In this document: positions 8,144-16,400 of the stretch, piece after piece
How the letters are laid out: each line of letters opens with the position of its first letter
Position numbering within the stretch: the first letter of the stretch is position 1
NCBI GenBank assembly: GCA_035478715.1
Contig: DATIJK010000047.1
Span: forward strand, 1-34,449
Length of the DNA: 34,449 nt
Direction of reading: 5' to 3'
Source: JAICLK01 sp035478715
GTDB lineage: Bacteria > Patescibacteriota > Saccharimonadia > Saccharimonadales > UBA4665
Notes under the pieces: generated by a model
The model's database searches: none
Told to the model about the DNA's origin: nothing
The model's input: the letters and a program-made list of their open reading frames with translations, nothing else
Position numbers and translations under genes: made by a program

Positions 8144-9499
8144 ATGGCTAAAAAGCCGGCTGCACGATTCGTTTGTACTAACTGCGGCGCAATTTCTTTG
8201 TCGTGGGCTGGACGATGCGCACAATGCGGCGAGTGGAATACATTGCAAGAAGAGGCAGTTATTGATCCAATGGCCGACACGCATGCAAAGACAAGCGGAT
8301 CAGCCTTGCTAACCGAATCTCTTGAAAAGCTGATCAAAAAAGATTCGCCGCGTCTAGATACGCATATGCCGCAAGTCAACGATGTGCTTGGTGGCGGTAT
8401 TGTTTCAGGAAGTATTAATTTACTTGCCGGTCAGCCAGGAATCGGTAAAAGTACCTTGTTGTTGCAACTGGCTTACTCGGCGGCGAAAGATCGCCCCGTT
8501 TTATACATTAGCGCCGAAGAGTCAGCCCACCAGGTTTCCATGCGCGCAAAACGGCTTGGGACGGTACGCGAACAACTGAAATTTGTCAGTAGTACATCAG
8601 CTGATGATATAGCGGCGACTATTTCAGAAAGTGATTTCAAATTAATAATCGTGGACTCGATTCAGAGCATAACGCTATCAAGTGTTACATCTGCGGCCGG
8701 TTCGGTTTCACAAATTACGAACTGCGCACACGTGTTAAGCAATATCGCCAAAAAAACAGGGACGGCACTAATCATAGTCGGCCACGTCACGAAAGAAGGT
8801 GCTATTGCTGGACCGAAAGTTTTAGAGCACGCCGTGGATGTCGTTATGCAACTCGAAGGCGATCGCTATGGTGGCTTCAAGGTGCTTCGAGCAATCAAGA
8901 ACCGGTTTGGATCTACTTCGGAAGCAGGCATATTCGAAATGGTCGAAAATGGTTTGCAGCCTGTCAGCAATCCTTCGGCCGCATTATTAGCCGAACGGCA
9001 AATTACAGACGGCTCAGTCGTGTTGGCGACATTGGAAGGCACACGTCCACTGTTAGTTGAAGTCCAAGCACTTGTTAATAAGACGAGTTATGGGTATCCG
9101 AAACGGGCGGCAAGCGGCATCGATTTGAACCGAGTGAACTTGTTAGTAGCCATGCTCGAACGTCGCACCAAACTTTCGTTAATCGACCAAGATATATATG
9201 TGAATATTGTCGGCGGTATGCGTATTACCGAGCCAGCCGCCGATTTAGCGGTTTGTATGGCAATAGGATCAGCTACGAAAGGCTTGCAGCTCAAACAGAA
9301 CGCAGTAGTATTTGGCGAAGTTGGATTGAGCGGGGAAGTCCGCCACGTGCCATTCACCGAAAAACGGATCGCCGAAGCGAAAAAACTAGGTTTTGATGCA
9401 GCTATCGGTCCTACCCAAAAGGGCGGTAAGAAAATTTCGTTGCTGCACGGCGTCACTGATGTACGGACTGCACTGAATCAATTCCTTGAAAAAGATTAG
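8144..9499 (+). CDS. radA: DNA repair protein RadA
   Basis: A 451-residue protein of normal RadA length. The N-terminal zinc finger has C11-x2-C14 and C25-x2-C28 (FVCTNCG, RCAQCGEW). A RecA-like ATPase core follows with Walker A GQPGIGKST (~96-104), a Walker B-type LIIVDSIQS, and the RadA-specific KNRFG motif (~residue 252). A C-terminal Lon-protease-like domain contains GGMRITEPAADLAVCMAI. RadA promotes branch migration and processing of recombination intermediates. The start at 8144 follows GGGAGGA. The intact zinc finger contrasts with the lost zinc sites in RpoC of the same genome. The gene converges on the penicillin-binding protein gene with 15 bp between stops. Confidence 0.95.
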   Translation: MAKKPAARFVCTNCGAISLSWAGRCAQCGEWNTLQEEAVIDPMADTHAKTSGSALLTESLEKLIKKDSPRLDTHMPQVNDVLGGGIVSGSINLLAGQPGIGKSTLLLQLAYSAAKDRPVLYISAEESAHQVSMRAKRLGTVREQLKFVSSTSADDIAATISESDFKLIIVDSIQSITLSSVTSAAGSVSQITNCAHVLSNIAKKTGTALIIVGHVTKEGAIAGPKVLEHAVDVVMQLEGDRYGGFKVLRAIKNRFGSTSEAGIFEMVENGLQPVSNPSAALLAERQITDGSVVLATLEGTRPLLVEVQALVNKTSYGYPKRAASGIDLNRVNLLVAMLERRTKLSLIDQDIYVNIVGGMRITEPAADLAVCMAIGSATKGLQLKQNAVVFGEVGLSGEVRHVPFTEKRIAEAKKLGFDAAIGPTQKGGKKISLLHGVTDVRTALNQFLEKD

Positions 9500-9514
9500 G
9501 TCGCTGGGTCGATA

Positions 9515-12460
9515 TCAGGGGCCGAAACCACCGCCGCCATTGCCAAATCCGCCGCCATTACCATTGCCGTTTCCATCACCGCCACCGCCTGAAATCACCG
9601 CGGAGTTACTGGTCGTTTGGTAAAGTACGCTATCAGTTACAAGTGCATTGACCGTCGAATCGCCATTCTTCGGATTGAATGAGTAACTGAATGTCTGTGG
9701 GCTGGCGCCATCGGTTGAGGTGAATGTCTTAACAGTTTTGCCATCTACATTTATCTTTACTACAAGCGGGAACTTACTGCTTGCAAGCGGATGTGTGCCT
9801 TGCGTGACGGTGACTGTAACTGTACACCCGGAATTGTCGCAGGTATCACCGCCTCCGCCGCCATTTGAACTGACAGTAAGTGTTGCATTGGGTTTATCGT
9901 CATCGCATTTATGCACATCATCATTCGCGGATGTATTATATGATCCTGTCGCACCGCCCGTCACCCATTTGTCAATGGAGAAGCTAGCTGCATTGCTGTT
10001 TGTCATGAATTGTTTGGCATCTGCCGGCGTACAACTGGTAGCAAGTTTGCCAGACACTTTATCAATGTTAGCGTTAACGTTCTTTGTAACCGGCGCGACA
10101 TACCACGACGGATATATATCTGTTGATGGACTGGGTTCCTGAGAACCAACACCCACGTGATTGTAAACGACAAAGGCTTTCTCTGTTTTTATGCCAGTCG
10201 GCGCTTTCCAATTGACGGCCGGACCTTGTACGGTATCAAGCGCATATTCCATCAAAGGACGGGTCAACGGTTCAGTCATGTATTCCATGCCGCCAGAATT
10301 CATCGCCTGATTGCGGGTGTGATACCCGACCCAACTTGCTACGGCGTATTGCGTCGTCCAAGCAGTCATCAGGCCATCAAAATTATCGTTGGTCGTGCCT
10401 GTTTTTATTGCTACGTTATAGCCTTTGTACCGGTGGAACTTGAAGCCGCCATACCCAAGTGGCGTACAGGAATAATTAGAGCAGCTGCCCGGCAGGTAAC
10501 TAGCACGCGGATCGCTGGCCATATTATCGACAATGTACGCTGAATCAGGTTTGATTACCTGAGTTCCCTTGGGCTGCGTCCATTGGTCGATTGTTTTACT
10601 ATTGGAATCCTGGATCTTAAGTATATACGTCTGCGGGATTTCTTTGCCGAGCCGGGCTAAAGTCGCCAATCCATTGACATGCTGGTCAAGATGCAAATAG
10701 GCACCATCACCGATTGCAGAAGAGCCGTAACATTGCGCTTCCTGGCTTTTTGGGGCATTTTCGACATTGACTCCTGGTTGGTAACATTTATAAGCATCTG
10801 AATTGCCCATCATCGCATTGGCGGTCGAAATAACCTTGTCCGTTCCGACAGTAAGCATTGCTTTCACTGCCGGAATATTACGCGATCCACCAAGTGCATA
10901 TCGGAGTGTCAACGGACCCGGCGGTGTGGTGCGCCGGTAATAATCGTAATCCACAAGACAGTTGCCGCCGTATTTCGGTTGGTTGTGGTTCGTACATGGG
11001 TACCCGGGTAATGGACCGAGCGAATCATACAGGACCGACCCGGCACCGGCATTTTTCGATTCGTTTATCAATGTCGCGTAATCGTACGGCTTAACGCTCG
11101 AACCAGGCGAGATATTAATCTGGGCGTAATTTATCTGACCATGATCCGCATTCGTGAAATCAACGCCACCAACCAACGCGACCATCTGTCCGGTATTCAC
11201 ATTTTCAGCTGTCAGCGCTTCTTCATCGCCACCGTATTGCCGGACATTCGGAAGGTTTTGCTGTACTAATTTTTCGGCTTTGTCCTGAATCTTCATATCG
11301 AGTGAAGTCGTAACACGCCAGCCGCCATGATTAACCGTGGCTGCTCCGTATTTATTTTGTAGTTCTTGCTTGGCTGCAAGCACGAAATACGGCGCCTTTA
11401 TATTCTGATATTTAGGCTGGAGCTTATTTACTTGTGCAAGCACATCGACTTTTTTCGCAGCATCAGCTTCGTCTTGTGAAATCATTCCTTGCTCGGCCAT
11501 CTGGTCAAGCACATAATGCTGGCGGGTAATTAAAGCGCTCTCATCAAAATAGTCAGCAGTAATCGACGCGTTATATTTTGGATCGCTATACGGCGAATAG
11601 TAGGGCGGGTCGCGCGGTATTGATGCCAGCATGGTTGCCTGAGCTAATGTCAATTTTTTCGCGGTAGTATGGAAATAATCCTGGGCAGCGGCTTCGACAC
11701 CGTATTCGATGCCGCCATACGGCGCCGCGTTTAAGTAACCGGTCAGGATTTCGTCTTTCGAATATTCGCGCTCAAGTTCGACCGCTAAAATTACTTCTTT
11801 AATCTTGCGTGTAATTGTGCGCTGGTTCGTCCAGTTTTCGTTCAGCTTTACCAACTGCTGCGTAATAGTTGATCCGCCTTGCAAGCCCTCGCTTTTGTTG
11901 AATAAATCATGGAAACCGGCACGGGCGATACCTTTGACGTTAAAAGCGCCTTCGTGATAGAAGCTTTTATCTTCGATTGCGATAGTAGCGTCTTTCATAT
12001 AGCCGGAAATTTGGTCCGTTGGAACCGGTGTGCGTTTTTCGGCAGAATAATCCTGGAACAGTAGGATTTTGCCGGTGCGGTCGTAATAACTGATGCTACC
12101 GTTCAAATTATTACCAGACACATCAGTGATATTCGGCAGGTCCTTGCGGAAGTATGCGAACATGCCGACCATCAGGATGAACATTGCGATTATGCCGATG
12201 CCGATGATCTTGAGCGCCATGATGCCGCCCTCGCGGCTGAACCAATAGTGGTACAGGCGTTTCGGATGCAACCGGTACGCCATGCGCTTCCACCGGTTTT
12301 TCGGCAAGGTGCTCAAATACGTCGCTTTTTGGCGGGCGCGGGCATCTTTTTTGGCTCGGATGCGGTCCGAAAAACTCCGGTTGACCTTGATGCTGTTGCC
12401 GCTCTTCGTCGTATATGTGCTACTGCCGGGCCTGCGCCGCGGATTTCGCGAGCTATTCAT
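9515..12460 (-). CDS. Class A penicillin-binding protein (bifunctional glycosyltransferase/transpeptidase)
   Basis: A 981-residue peptidoglycan synthase. A basic cytoplasmic tail (~1-78) precedes a membrane segment (~81-103). The GT51 glycosyltransferase domain has IEDKSFYHEGAF (catalytic Glu ~163) and GGSTITQQLVK. The transpeptidase domain has SxxK as SSVK (Ser ~454), SRN (~526-528) and KTGTT (~686). A C-terminal beta-rich extension carries cysteine pairs and ends in a glycine-rich stretch (GGGG/GNGN repeats) before FGP. It polymerises and cross-links the cell wall outside the membrane. The glycine-rich tail is unusual and could be a wall- or surface-associated extension. The start at 12460 fits an extended -10 promoter ~45 nt upstream and gives a normal basic N-terminus. 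It is divergent from tyrS. Confidence 0.93.
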   Translation of the reverse strand: MNSSRNPRRRPGSSTYTTKSGNSIKVNRSFSDRIRAKKDARARQKATYLSTLPKNRWKRMAYRLHPKRLYHYWFSREGGIMALKIIGIGIIAMFILMVGMFAYFRKDLPNITDVSGNNLNGSISYYDRTGKILLFQDYSAEKRTPVPTDQISGYMKDATIAIEDKSFYHEGAFNVKGIARAGFHDLFNKSEGLQGGSTITQQLVKLNENWTNQRTITRKIKEVILAVELEREYSKDEILTGYLNAAPYGGIEYGVEAAAQDYFHTTAKKLTLAQATMLASIPRDPPYYSPYSDPKYNASITADYFDESALITRQHYVLDQMAEQGMISQDEADAAKKVDVLAQVNKLQPKYQNIKAPYFVLAAKQELQNKYGAATVNHGGWRVTTSLDMKIQDKAEKLVQQNLPNVRQYGGDEEALTAENVNTGQMVALVGGVDFTNADHGQINYAQINISPGSSVKPYDYATLINESKNAGAGSVLYDSLGPLPGYPCTNHNQPKYGGNCLVDYDYYRRTTPPGPLTLRYALGGSRNIPAVKAMLTVGTDKVISTANAMMGNSDAYKCYQPGVNVENAPKSQEAQCYGSSAIGDGAYLHLDQHVNGLATLARLGKEIPQTYILKIQDSNSKTIDQWTQPKGTQVIKPDSAYIVDNMASDPRASYLPGSCSNYSCTPLGYGGFKFHRYKGYNVAIKTGTTNDNFDGLMTAWTTQYAVASWVGYHTRNQAMNSGGMEYMTEPLTRPLMEYALDTVQGPAVNWKAPTGIKTEKAFVVYNHVGVGSQEPSPSTDIYPSWYVAPVTKNVNANIDKVSGKLATSCTPADAKQFMTNSNAASFSIDKWVTGGATGSYNTSANDDVHKCDDDKPNATLTVSSNGGGGGDTCDNSGCTVTVTVTQGTHPLASSKFPLVVKINVDGKTVKTFTSTDGASPQTFSYSFNPKNGDSTVNALVTDSVLYQTTSNSAVISGGGGDGNGNGNGGGFGNGGGGFGP

Positions 12461-12505
12461 TGTCAGGTGTCAATTCCCTTAACGTTTAAACATAGTTTCG
12501 TGATT

Positions 12506-12514
12506 ATTATACCA
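12506..12514 (-). promoter_or_regulatory. Promoter of the class A PBP gene
   Basis: Minus-strand TGGTATAAT is a perfect extended -10. Predicted start ~12499 leaves a ~39-nt leader. No convincing -35 box. Confidence 0.65.
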
Positions 12515-12593
12515 AACAATACAGTTTCTAAGTCCAGCGAAATTAATTAAATATCGGGATAATCCACAGCTATATTTTAAGGTTAAAACAGTT

Positions 12594-12599
12594 TATAAT
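12594..12599 (+). promoter_or_regulatory. -10 box of tyrS
   Basis: TATAAT at 12594-12599, ~57 nt before the tyrS ATG; the -35 region is AT-rich without a good match. The leader after the predicted start is only ~50 nt, too short for a T-box riboswitch. The 196-bp divergent region 12461-12656 holds only the two promoters and an AAGGAG ribosome site (12639-12644). Confidence 0.6.
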
Positions 12600-12656
12600 T
12601 GTTTTTTGAATCATCTAATAATAAATTGTAAGCACCGCAAGGAGTGACTGCAGGCA

Positions 12657-13892
12657 ATGTCCGACATGACGCTATCAGAAGAATTACAGTGGCGCGGTTT
12701 TGTTAATCAGACCACTTTCGAAAATATCAAAGACATCGACAAGCAGAAATGGACGTTTTATCACGGTTTCGATGCATCTGCTGACTCCCAGACAGTCGGA
12801 AACCTTGCAGGTATGATGTTCGACAAAGTACTGATGCGGCATGGCAACAAGGCTTACATACTAGCTGGCGGTGCCACTAGCCTTATAGGTGATCCGATTT
12901 GGAAAGATGCCGAGCGACCGCTCCAAGACGAAGCAACTATCGCCCACAACGTTGAAAACGCTAAAAAACAATTACAGCAGATTTTTAAAGGCTACGATTT
13001 TACATTAGTAAACAATCTTGACTGGACAAAAGATCTGACAGTAATAAGATTCCTTAGAGATATCGGCAAGCATTTTAGTATGACGCCTTTGATACAGCGT
13101 GACTACATGGCTACCAGACTTGGTGATGGCGGTACTGGAATCAGTTTTACTGAATTTACGTATACGCTTTTGCAAGGTATGGATTTCCTGCATCTGTTTG
13201 ATAATTATGGCGTTACACTCCAAGTTGGCAGCTCTGACCAATGGGGCAATTGCCTAAGTGGTGTTGAACTGATACGACGTTCTCGTGGGGCAGAAGCACA
13301 TGTCCTAACACACCCATTAGTTATCAATAAAGCAACTGGAAAGAAATTCGGTCGGAGTGAAGCAGGAGCTGTCTGGCTGGATCAGGCAAAAACGAGCCCG
13401 AATGATTTCTACCAATTCTGGATTAATGCTGATGATGCGGGCGTTGAAGAATATCTAAAAGTCTATACCGAACTCGATAAACCTACGATTGACGGAATCA
13501 TGCAAGAGCACCGCCAGAACCCCAAAGCACGCACTGCCCAAACTAAGCTTGCAGAAGAGATCACTAAGCTCGTACATGGCGAGCAGGCTGTTACGAATGC
13601 TCAAAAAGCCGCTACAGAGCTAACTGGCGGCGATATAAGCGGCGATTCGTCGCTGGTTAAGAAATATGGCCGAGACGCAGCGTTTGGAGATTTAGCAGCA
13701 TTACTTGAAAGCTCCGGTCTAGCCAGTTCAAAATCTGAAGCAAGACGCTTGCTTGAAAGTGGTGGTATTTATGTCAACGACGCAAAAGCTACTAAAAATA
13801 ATCTAGAGCAGACAGATTTTACAGATGGCAGAGCGAAATTACGACGGGGAAAAACCTTAAAAAATTCTGTAATAATTGAACTGACAGACTAA
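12657..13892 (+). CDS. tyrS: Tyrosyl-tRNA synthetase
   Basis: A 411-residue class I synthetase. The catalytic domain has FYHGFDASADSQTVGNL (~34-50), VGSSDQWGN (tyrosine/ATP binding) and KKFGRSEAGAVWLD, the KMSKS-loop equivalent (KFGRS). A C-terminal S4 RNA-binding domain follows (LLESSGLASSKSEARRLLE). It charges tRNA-Tyr. The HIGH signature is altered to TVGN, so both histidines are replaced, and the upstream Thr of the usual DPTADS is Ser (DASADS). The remaining signatures are normal, so the enzyme is probably active. The start at 12657 follows AAGGAG; ATG 12666 is an alternative. Confidence 0.94.
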   Translation: MSDMTLSEELQWRGFVNQTTFENIKDIDKQKWTFYHGFDASADSQTVGNLAGMMFDKVLMRHGNKAYILAGGATSLIGDPIWKDAERPLQDEATIAHNVENAKKQLQQIFKGYDFTLVNNLDWTKDLTVIRFLRDIGKHFSMTPLIQRDYMATRLGDGGTGISFTEFTYTLLQGMDFLHLFDNYGVTLQVGSSDQWGNCLSGVELIRRSRGAEAHVLTHPLVINKATGKKFGRSEAGAVWLDQAKTSPNDFYQFWINADDAGVEEYLKVYTELDKPTIDGIMQEHRQNPKARTAQTKLAEEITKLVHGEQAVTNAQKAATELTGGDISGDSSLVKKYGRDAAFGDLAALLESSGLASSKSEARRLLESGGIYVNDAKATKNNLEQTDFTDGRAKLRRGKTLKNSVIIELTD

Positions 13893-13903
13893 TCTGCTAC
13901 AAT
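13876..13903 (+). promoter_or_regulatory. Promoter of the methyltransferase gene inside the end of tyrS
   Basis: TTGAAC (13876-13881), 16-bp spacer, TACAAT (13898-13903) with TG one base upstream. The ATG at 13916 is 12 nt after the -10, leaving ~6 leader bases and no Shine-Dalgarno site. Confidence 0.65.
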
Positions 13904-13915
13904 ATCAAACTACTT

Positions 13916-14692
13916 ATGGTTAAAAATATAAACAATCACACAAGAAAAGCAGATCAATATAACGACCCGAAACATAATTACCTTGATTACTGGACTGGGC
14001 GCGAATATGAAGACGCCGCTGAACGGATGGCGTTTAAAAGGTTACTAAAGGGACGGCATTTCCGTCATGCAGTCGATGTCGGCGGCGGCTACGGCCGCTT
14101 GTGTATTTTTCTCGAAAATTACGCCGACAAGGTTACGTTGGCAGAACCGAGCCAGCAACAGCTGGATATCGCCAGGGATTTTCTGAAAGGTCACCCGGAA
14201 ATAGATCGCAAGTTGTTGCAAGCTGCTGATTTGAAATTCCCAGATAAATCGGTTGATCTACTGACAACCGTACGCATCTGGCACCATATTCCCGATCCTG
14301 CAACTGAATTCGGTGAAATAGCCCGCGTGTTAAGCGATGACGGCATTTTCATAATGGAATTTGCTAATTATTCGCATTTTCAGAATAGAATGAAATTCCT
14401 ATTAAAGGGAAAGAGACTGCCTTCACAGCCAATTGATATCCGTTCTCCCGAAAATCGCAACGAAAACGAATTGCCATTTGTGAACCACAACCCTAAAACG
14501 ATCATCAAACAGTTGGCACATGCTGGCTTACGGGTTGAAAAAGTACTTTCCGTTTCAAATTTACGAAGCTCAGGCGTTAAAAAAGTCGTTCCAAAATCAG
14601 TTATGCTGACCGTTGAGCGGGCAATGCAGAAACCGCTATCCGGTATCTATTTTGGCCCGAGCATATTCTTTTTAATCCGCAAAGCCAAGTAA
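13916..14692 (+). CDS. Class I SAM-dependent methyltransferase
   Basis: 258 residues. The SAM-binding motif I is AVDVGGGYGRLCIFLE (~55-70), followed by an acidic motif II (KVTLAEPS) and a post-motif segment LLTTVRIWHHIPDPATEFGEIARVL. The last has the 'H-IPDP' pattern typical of the Methyltransf_11/25 (UbiE/small-molecule) group, so the substrate is more likely a small molecule or lipid than DNA. The substrate cannot be read from sequence. The N-terminus (TGREYEDAAERMAFKRLLK) resembles other methyltransferases acting on polyketide- or lipid-like compounds. It has its own promoter within tyrS and ends at a strong terminator. Confidence 0.8.
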   Translation: MVKNINNHTRKADQYNDPKHNYLDYWTGREYEDAAERMAFKRLLKGRHFRHAVDVGGGYGRLCIFLENYADKVTLAEPSQQQLDIARDFLKGHPEIDRKLLQAADLKFPDKSVDLLTTVRIWHHIPDPATEFGEIARVLSDDGIFIMEFANYSHFQNRMKFLLKGKRLPSQPIDIRSPENRNENELPFVNHNPKTIIKQLAHAGLRVEKVLSVSNLRSSGVKKVVPKSVMLTVERAMQKPLSGIYFGPSIFFLIRKAK

Positions 14693-14713
14693 AATAGTAA
14701 CCACAAAATAAAA

Positions 14714-14729
14714 TTAATCGTACGATTAA
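14714..14729. repeat. 16-bp perfect palindrome
   Basis: TTAATCGTACGATTAA is perfectly self-complementary and lies 3 bp before the bidirectional terminator between two convergent genes. It could extend the terminator structure or be a protein-binding site. Confidence 0.6.
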
Positions 14730-14732
14730 GTA

Positions 14733-14760
14733 AAAGGCGGCTATTTTGGCCGCCTTTATT
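14733..14760. terminator. Bidirectional intrinsic terminator
   Basis: AAAGGCGGC (14733-14741) pairs with GCCGCCTTT (14749-14757) around TATTTTG: 9 bp, GC-rich core, T-rich flank on both strands. It sits between the convergent methyltransferase and dockerin-protein genes and probably serves both. Confidence 0.85.
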
Positions 14761-14787
14761 GGATCTTTACTTGTCTTACTATTTTTT

Positions 14788-16365
14788 CTAGGTCCCCCAG
14801 TGGCTGAGCAGCACTGATAGATCAATGATATTTACGACACCATCATGATTCAGATCTGCACTTGGCGTCGTCATTGACCAATTCGATAGCAGGATTGATA
14901 GGTCAGTTATATCGACATTGTTATCGCCGTTGATGTCACCAACTTTGGCGGTGACCGTACTGGCACTCAACGTGGCTGCCGGTGAAGCATTGCCCACGGC
15001 GTCTAGTGCCACGACTGAATAACTGTAGGTCGTAGATGCTGTCAAGCCGCTGTCGATGTACGAGAACGACGAACCCGAAGTAGTCGTTAAGACTGTACCG
15101 TTTCGCGATACACGATAGCCAGTTACGCCGACGTTGTCAGAACTGGCCGTCCAGCTAAGGGTTATGCTTGTAAATGTGTTGCTTGTCATTTGTAGGTTTG
15201 ATGGAGTAGAAGGCGCAGCATTATCGACAGTAACCGTTGAATTACCACTGGTTGCGGTGTTAGCCGGCGTCGCGGCATCGTATGCAATCGCATTGACTGT
15301 ATGCGATGCATTCGTAGCTGTAGTCGTGTCCCAGCTTATGGAATACGGCGACGTTGTATCGGTACCCTTCAAAGCACCATCGACATAGAATTCCACTTTT
15401 GCGACGCCTGCGCCGCCAGCGTTATCACTAGCTGTTGCCGAAATTGTTGCGCTACCTTTTAGGGCAGAACCATTCGTGGGCGCGGTGAGTGTTATCGTCG
15501 GCGGCGTCTGATCGGCAACATTTACCGAAATAGTCGATGAAGAGCCCAAATTGCCGCTGGGGTCTGTCGCTTTTGCTTGTATTGTGTGCGTACCGAGCGA
15601 TACGTTCGTGGTATTCCAACTGTAGTTGTAGGGTGATGTTGTGTCAGTTGACACTTTCGTTCCATCAATATAGAAATCTACAGAAGAAACTGAATCGTTA
15701 TCTGACGCTGTTGCAGTTACAGAAGCGGTACTCCCGGCCGACACCGCTGAACCGTTTGCCGGCGAAGTTACACTGACTGTCGGCGCGACCGTATCGATCA
15801 GATAAGATCCGCCGCCTGTCGCAGCAAGCGATCCTAATATATCAGTATTTGTGGTATTCGATAGCAGTGCGGTACCGGATGTGAATGCCATAGCGGCCGT
15901 ACCACCGGTCGTCTTGGTCTTGAACGTAACGGTAGCAATCAGCTGGTCGCCGCTAGTACTGCCAATCAAACCTTGCGCGATACTTACCTGACCGTTTCCG
16001 CCGCTTGACGGAGCTATCGTAGTAAATGCTGTCCCTGTGGTATCTATGCTGACAAAGTCAACTAGAGTGGCAGGATAACTAAAGTTAGCTTGGACGGCAT
16101 TGACCGTGGCCGTGCCGCTGTTTTCACGAACCTGTACGGTAAAGGTCGTGTTAATCGGCATGTTTTTCGTTGAAGGAGTAAGGTAAACGGTTGGGGCAGG
16201 AGGAGTAGCAGCGAATGAGGCGTGAAGCAGGATGTAACCACCAATCGCGGCAAAGACTACTCCGAAAGCTATCCACCCCCAGCGAGGGTGTTCCTGAACG
16301 TGCCGCACAACTCTGTGAGACCGCGACGTTTTTGTCTTTGTTTCCGTACTATTTTTGCGTGCCAT
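14788..16365 (-). CDS. Surface protein: cohesin-like, two Ig-like, FN3 and C-terminal dockerin domains
   Basis: 525 residues. A basic cytoplasmic tail and membrane segment (~30-49, possibly a signal anchor) precede a cohesin-like beta domain (~58-188, with ENSG, VNAVQANFSY). Two Ig-like repeats follow (~192-285 and 288-382, each with P-V/I-x-S/A-P-x-N-G and VDFYIDG or VEFYVDG). Next is FN3 (~386-472), then a type I dockerin (~474-525). The dockerin has two calcium loops: D477-x-N479-x-D481 ending D488, and D504-x-N506-x-D508 ending D515. Each is followed by a matching helix (DLSILLSNW, DLSVLLSHW). Dockerins bind cohesins in a calcium-dependent way. No catalytic domain is present, so it looks like an adaptor or scaffold. 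It is second in an operon, 35 bp after a cohesin-bearing anchor protein. Start 16365 follows GAGGAG. Confidence 0.85.
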   Translation of the reverse strand: MARKNSTETKTKTSRSHRVVRHVQEHPRWGWIAFGVVFAAIGGYILLHASFAATPPAPTVYLTPSTKNMPINTTFTVQVRENSGTATVNAVQANFSYPATLVDFVSIDTTGTAFTTIAPSSGGNGQVSIAQGLIGSTSGDQLIATVTFKTKTTGGTAAMAFTSGTALLSNTTNTDILGSLAATGGGSYLIDTVAPTVSVTSPANGSAVSAGSTASVTATASDNDSVSSVDFYIDGTKVSTDTTSPYNYSWNTTNVSLGTHTIQAKATDPSGNLGSSSTISVNVADQTPPTITLTAPTNGSALKGSATISATASDNAGGAGVAKVEFYVDGALKGTDTTSPYSISWDTTTATNASHTVNAIAYDAATPANTATSGNSTVTVDNAAPSTPSNLQMTSNTFTSITLSWTASSDNVGVTGYRVSRNGTVLTTTSGSSFSYIDSGLTASTTYSYSVVALDAVGNASPAATLSASTVTAKVGDINGDNNVDITDLSILLSNWSMTTPSADLNHDGVVNIIDLSVLLSHWGT

Positions 16366-16400
16366 GCATAGCTCCTCGCTTTAAAACACTACCTGTTATA

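Noticed and set aside
12600..12656. T-box riboswitch upstream of tyrS.
   Set aside because: The leader after the -10 box is only ~50 nt and lacks the T-box sequence and terminator.
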